8,514 nt of DNA from J061 sp003695725 [NCBI: Candidatus Schekmanbacteria bacterium] (GTDB lineage: Bacteria > Schekmanbacteria > GWA2-38-11). Under the pieces are notes generated by a model, which ran no database searches, was not told the DNA's origin, and saw only the letters and a program-made list of their open reading frames with translations. Both the position numbers and the translations under genes were made by a program. Numbering within the stretch: the stretch's first letter is position 1; each line of letters opens with the position of its first letter. The DNA lies in NCBI GenBank assembly GCA_003695725.1, contig RFHX01000153.1:1-8514 (forward strand), in the 5' to 3' direction. Of the stretch, positions 6,318 to 8,514 are shown piece by piece.

Positions 6318-7370
6318 ATGAAAGCGCTATATGCAAGATTGAGCGATTCGAAGTTTATCATTGAAGATATTCCTCGTCCAAAAGCAGGAAAAACCCCCTA
6401 CTCCCCTGAAGATGTTATCGTAAAGGTTGAATATTGTGGAATCTGCGGCACCGAATTGATGCTGTATAGGAAAGGATTTCCAAAGGGAGTAATAAATAGG
6501 GAAAAGGTTGGGCTTGGCCATGAGTTTTCAGGTATCGTAGAAGAGGTTGGCAGTGCAGTAGAAAATATCAAAAAAGGGGACAGAGTCGTAGGAGAAGTTA
6601 CAACTAATCCCTGCGGTAAATGTATCTTCTGTCAAGACGGCAAAAACAACTTCTGTCCCACAGCAGGTGCATATATGCTGGAACAGGGAGCATACAGTGA
6701 ATATCTGCCAATTCCAGCAAAGAATCTTCATATTATTCCTGACAATGTATCCCTAAAGTCAGCCGCAATGTGTCAGCCGTTGAGTCTTTCTGTAAATGCA
6801 TTAAAAGTCGTGGGAAAAATAAAAGAAGGTGAAAGCATTGCCATAATAGGTCCCGGACCGATTGGACTTCTTATGCTAATACTTGCTCGATATTACGGCG
6901 CTGGAAAAATTTTTGTTGTTGGGCTCACAAAAGATGAAAAACGCCTCAAACTTGCAAAATCATTAGGCGCTGATTTTATTTTCACAGCTGACAAAGATGA
7001 TGCGCAGAAAGAAATAAAAAAGCAAACCAATGGATTCGGTGCAGATATTGTTGTGGAGATAGCAGGTGCAGCAGAAGCAGTCAAGTCCGCTTTCAAAATA
7101 GTTAGAAACTGCGGACGAATCGTATTGACCGGAGCTGGCTATGAACCTTTTGAGATTTCACTTGCAGACGAAGTTATGATAAGACAGCTATCGGTGCTTG
7201 GATGTCGTGGTGACCCCACTCCCTGCTGGAATGAAGCAATTGATATACTTGCAACCGGGAAAATTGATATTGAGCCAATTGTAAGCCATATTCTCCCATT
7301 AGAAAAATGGGAAGAAGGATTTAAGCTCTCGATGAGCGGAGAATCGTTGAAGGTGCTGATTAAACCCTGA
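6318..7370 (+). CDS. Zinc-dependent medium-chain alcohol/polyol dehydrogenase
   Basis: The 350-residue protein belongs to the zinc-containing medium-chain dehydrogenase family (alcohol, sorbitol and threonine dehydrogenases), which interconverts alcohols and ketones or aldehydes with NAD(P). Catalytic zinc residues visible are Cys40 (YCGICGTE) and His68-Glu69 (GLGHEFSG). The structural zinc site is Cys99, 102, 105 and 113 (NPCGKCIFC, then NFC). GPGPIG (178-183) is the dinucleotide loop. The second strand ends VVGLTKDEKRL without the usual acidic residue, so NADP use is possible. Where polyol dehydrogenases have a zinc-binding Glu in VEPL, this protein has MCQPL (Cys152-Gln153). It starts 5 bp after the Mo/W enzyme gene, with AGGA at 6306-6309, so the two are surely cotranscribed. 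It closes the operon and may make or use a carbonyl handled by the other enzymes. Confidence 0.85.
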   Translation: MKALYARLSDSKFIIEDIPRPKAGKTPYSPEDVIVKVEYCGICGTELMLYRKGFPKGVINREKVGLGHEFSGIVEEVGSAVENIKKGDRVVGEVTTNPCGKCIFCQDGKNNFCPTAGAYMLEQGAYSEYLPIPAKNLHIIPDNVSLKSAAMCQPLSLSVNALKVVGKIKEGESIAIIGPGPIGLLMLILARYYGAGKIFVVGLTKDEKRLKLAKSLGADFIFTADKDDAQKEIKKQTNGFGADIVVEIAGAAEAVKSAFKIVRNCGRIVLTGAGYEPFEISLADEVMIRQLSVLGCRGDPTPCWNEAIDILATGKIDIEPIVSHILPLEKWEEGFKLSMSGESLKVLIKP

Positions 7371-7393
7371 AGAATTTTAATACTACATTCCAT

Positions 7394-7424
7394 TTATCAA
7401 ATATTTTAGATAATTTTTGTTTTT
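7394..7424 (+). terminator. Weak AT-rich terminator candidate after the operon
   Basis: TTATC (7394-7398) pairs with GATAA (7409-7413), with two more A-T pairs inside, and is followed by TTTTTGTTTTT. The U-tract is good but the stem is short and has only one G-C pair. It lies 23 bp past the dehydrogenase stop, in the gap between convergent genes, where termination is expected. I see no better hairpin in this 70-bp gap. Confidence 0.3.
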
Positions 7425-7440
7425 AGGAATTTTTCTATAA

Positions 7441-8493
7441 TTACTCGGTTTGTTTTTTCCCGAAAACAAAATCAAGATGCCATATTTTTTCAGCTTTTGT
7501 TCCAAGATACCAGAAACTCAACGCAAGGATGGCAAAAAATATAGCTTTATGAAGACTATCCCAAAAGTACTCAAAAAAACGCGTATATAAGTTGAGAAAT
7601 AAATATGTTATACCAAAACCTCTTGTCATAGCATCATCGTTTTTCAGTCCATAATAAATCGAGGCAATAGCTGCAACTCCAAACAATATCGACCAATAGA
7701 ACAATTCTATCTGTTTGACTTTCTCCCATTCATCTATGGATCCATAGTTGCCGAATATTGACAGAATCCATAATGCATTGAATAAATAGAGCAGTCCCAT
7801 TATTCTCGTTGACTTTAAAAAATCTTTGGATATCTGCCATTTGCCGAATAAACCGCTAACAGCAGTGAGGACAAGCCCAAAAAGAACAAAACGCAAAGGG
7901 TAATTCATACCAAGATAATATGCCTTCCATTCAGAAACATAACCTGTTTCAGCACCGAACCATCCTCCTAATGAAAGGAGCGAAAAAATCCACACGAGTT
8001 TTGAAGGAAAGAGCAAACCAAGAATTCCATATACTATTGCGAGAAGCAAAATAAGCAAGGAGAAATGTCCGCTTCCAGTATCCAACGCTTTGCCAAGACA
8101 TGCAACTGAAAGCGCCGTCGTAAATACACCGAGAAAAAAAATTGCTTCGTTGCTAAAAACTTTTTCCGGCCACTTTTCCTTTCTTTTAATGCCATAATTA
8201 TAAATCAAAGCAGCAATCAACGCCGCAAACAGTGCTTTTACAAAATAGGAAACATCAAATAATGTAAATAACAGTTCTACCAAGAAATCATCGGTAACAA
8301 TTGCACATATCGAGGTTATGATACAAATGATTGCCACCCAAAAAGAATACTTTGCCAACCTTTTCCAATCAAATGACGATACCTCGAAACTTTCTATAAG
8401 CATCTTGCCCTGATCTTTGGAAATGAGATTTTCCTCAACCCATTTTTCTATTGCCGATGTCAATATCTGTGCATTCTTTTTTGAGAGCTTCAT
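7441..8493 (-). CDS. DUF2157-like multi-pass membrane protein
   Basis: The 350-residue protein has a soluble N terminus of about 45 residues (KLSKKNAQILTSAIEKWVEE, NLISKDQGKML), the short helical region typical ahead of DUF2157-type membrane domains. About ten hydrophobic segments follow, for example YSFWVAIICIITSICAIV, FSLLILLLAIVYGILGLLF, IMGLLYLFNALWILSIF and AIFFAILALSFWYLG. The C-terminal NLYTRFFEYFWDSLHKAIFF followed by a last helix resembles the conserved end of that family. The function of the family is not known to me. It would sit in the inner membrane. A TTG 12 bp further upstream (8505) would add MIYY, but AAGG there touches the TTG with no spacer, whereas it lies 12 nt before the ATG at 8493, so the ATG is preferred. 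It is convergent to the operon and probably unrelated. Confidence 0.65.
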   Translation of the reverse strand: MKLSKKNAQILTSAIEKWVEENLISKDQGKMLIESFEVSSFDWKRLAKYSFWVAIICIITSICAIVTDDFLVELLFTLFDVSYFVKALFAALIAALIYNYGIKRKEKWPEKVFSNEAIFFLGVFTTALSVACLGKALDTGSGHFSLLILLLAIVYGILGLLFPSKLVWIFSLLSLGGWFGAETGYVSEWKAYYLGMNYPLRFVLFGLVLTAVSGLFGKWQISKDFLKSTRIMGLLYLFNALWILSIFGNYGSIDEWEKVKQIELFYWSILFGVAAIASIYYGLKNDDAMTRGFGITYLFLNLYTRFFEYFWDSLHKAIFFAILALSFWYLGTKAEKIWHLDFVFGKKQTE

Positions 8494-8514
8494 ATAATAT
8501 ATCAACCTTATGGA

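Overview
The window is AT-rich bacterial chromosome with tightly packed genes, good Shine-Dalgarno sites and the standard code. The gene content (a molybdopterin/tungstopterin enzyme, an iron-sulfur flavoprotein, a flavin-reductase-like protein and a thiamine diphosphate enzyme) suggests an anaerobic or facultative organism. Nothing visible fixes the phylum. I see no tRNA, rRNA, CRISPR array, insertion sequence or phage gene.

Layout. Bases 1-298 hold no convincing gene, only one doubtful 31-codon minus-strand ORF. Bases 299-842 carry a minus-strand CbiX-like chelatase gene with a clear rho-independent terminator behind it. A 209-bp divergent intergenic region (843-1051) has promoter-like elements in both directions and a small inverted repeat. 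From 1052 to 7370 five plus-strand genes form an evident operon: a flavin-reductase-like FMN-binding protein, an acetolactate-synthase-type thiamine diphosphate enzyme (14-bp overlap with the first gene), a fused PCP-reductase-like/iron-sulfur flavodoxin protein (TTG start), a cytoplasmic Mo/W-bis-pterin oxidoreductase of the acetylene hydratase/transhydroxylase type, and a zinc-dependent medium-chain dehydrogenase (5-bp gap). A convergent minus-strand gene for a multi-pass DUF2157-like membrane protein fills 7441-8493.

How the genes may work together (inference). The five plus-strand genes look like one catabolic or redox module. The dehydrogenase could oxidise an alcohol to a carbonyl, the thiamine diphosphate enzyme could make or break a C-C bond next to a carbonyl, and the Mo/W enzyme could hydroxylate, hydrate, transhydroxylate or reduce the substrate. 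The two flavoproteins could move electrons. There is no acetolactate synthase small subunit, CoA ligase, transporter or regulator in the window, so neither the substrate nor the direction can be read from it. The combination matches no named pathway that I recognise and is the most interesting content here.
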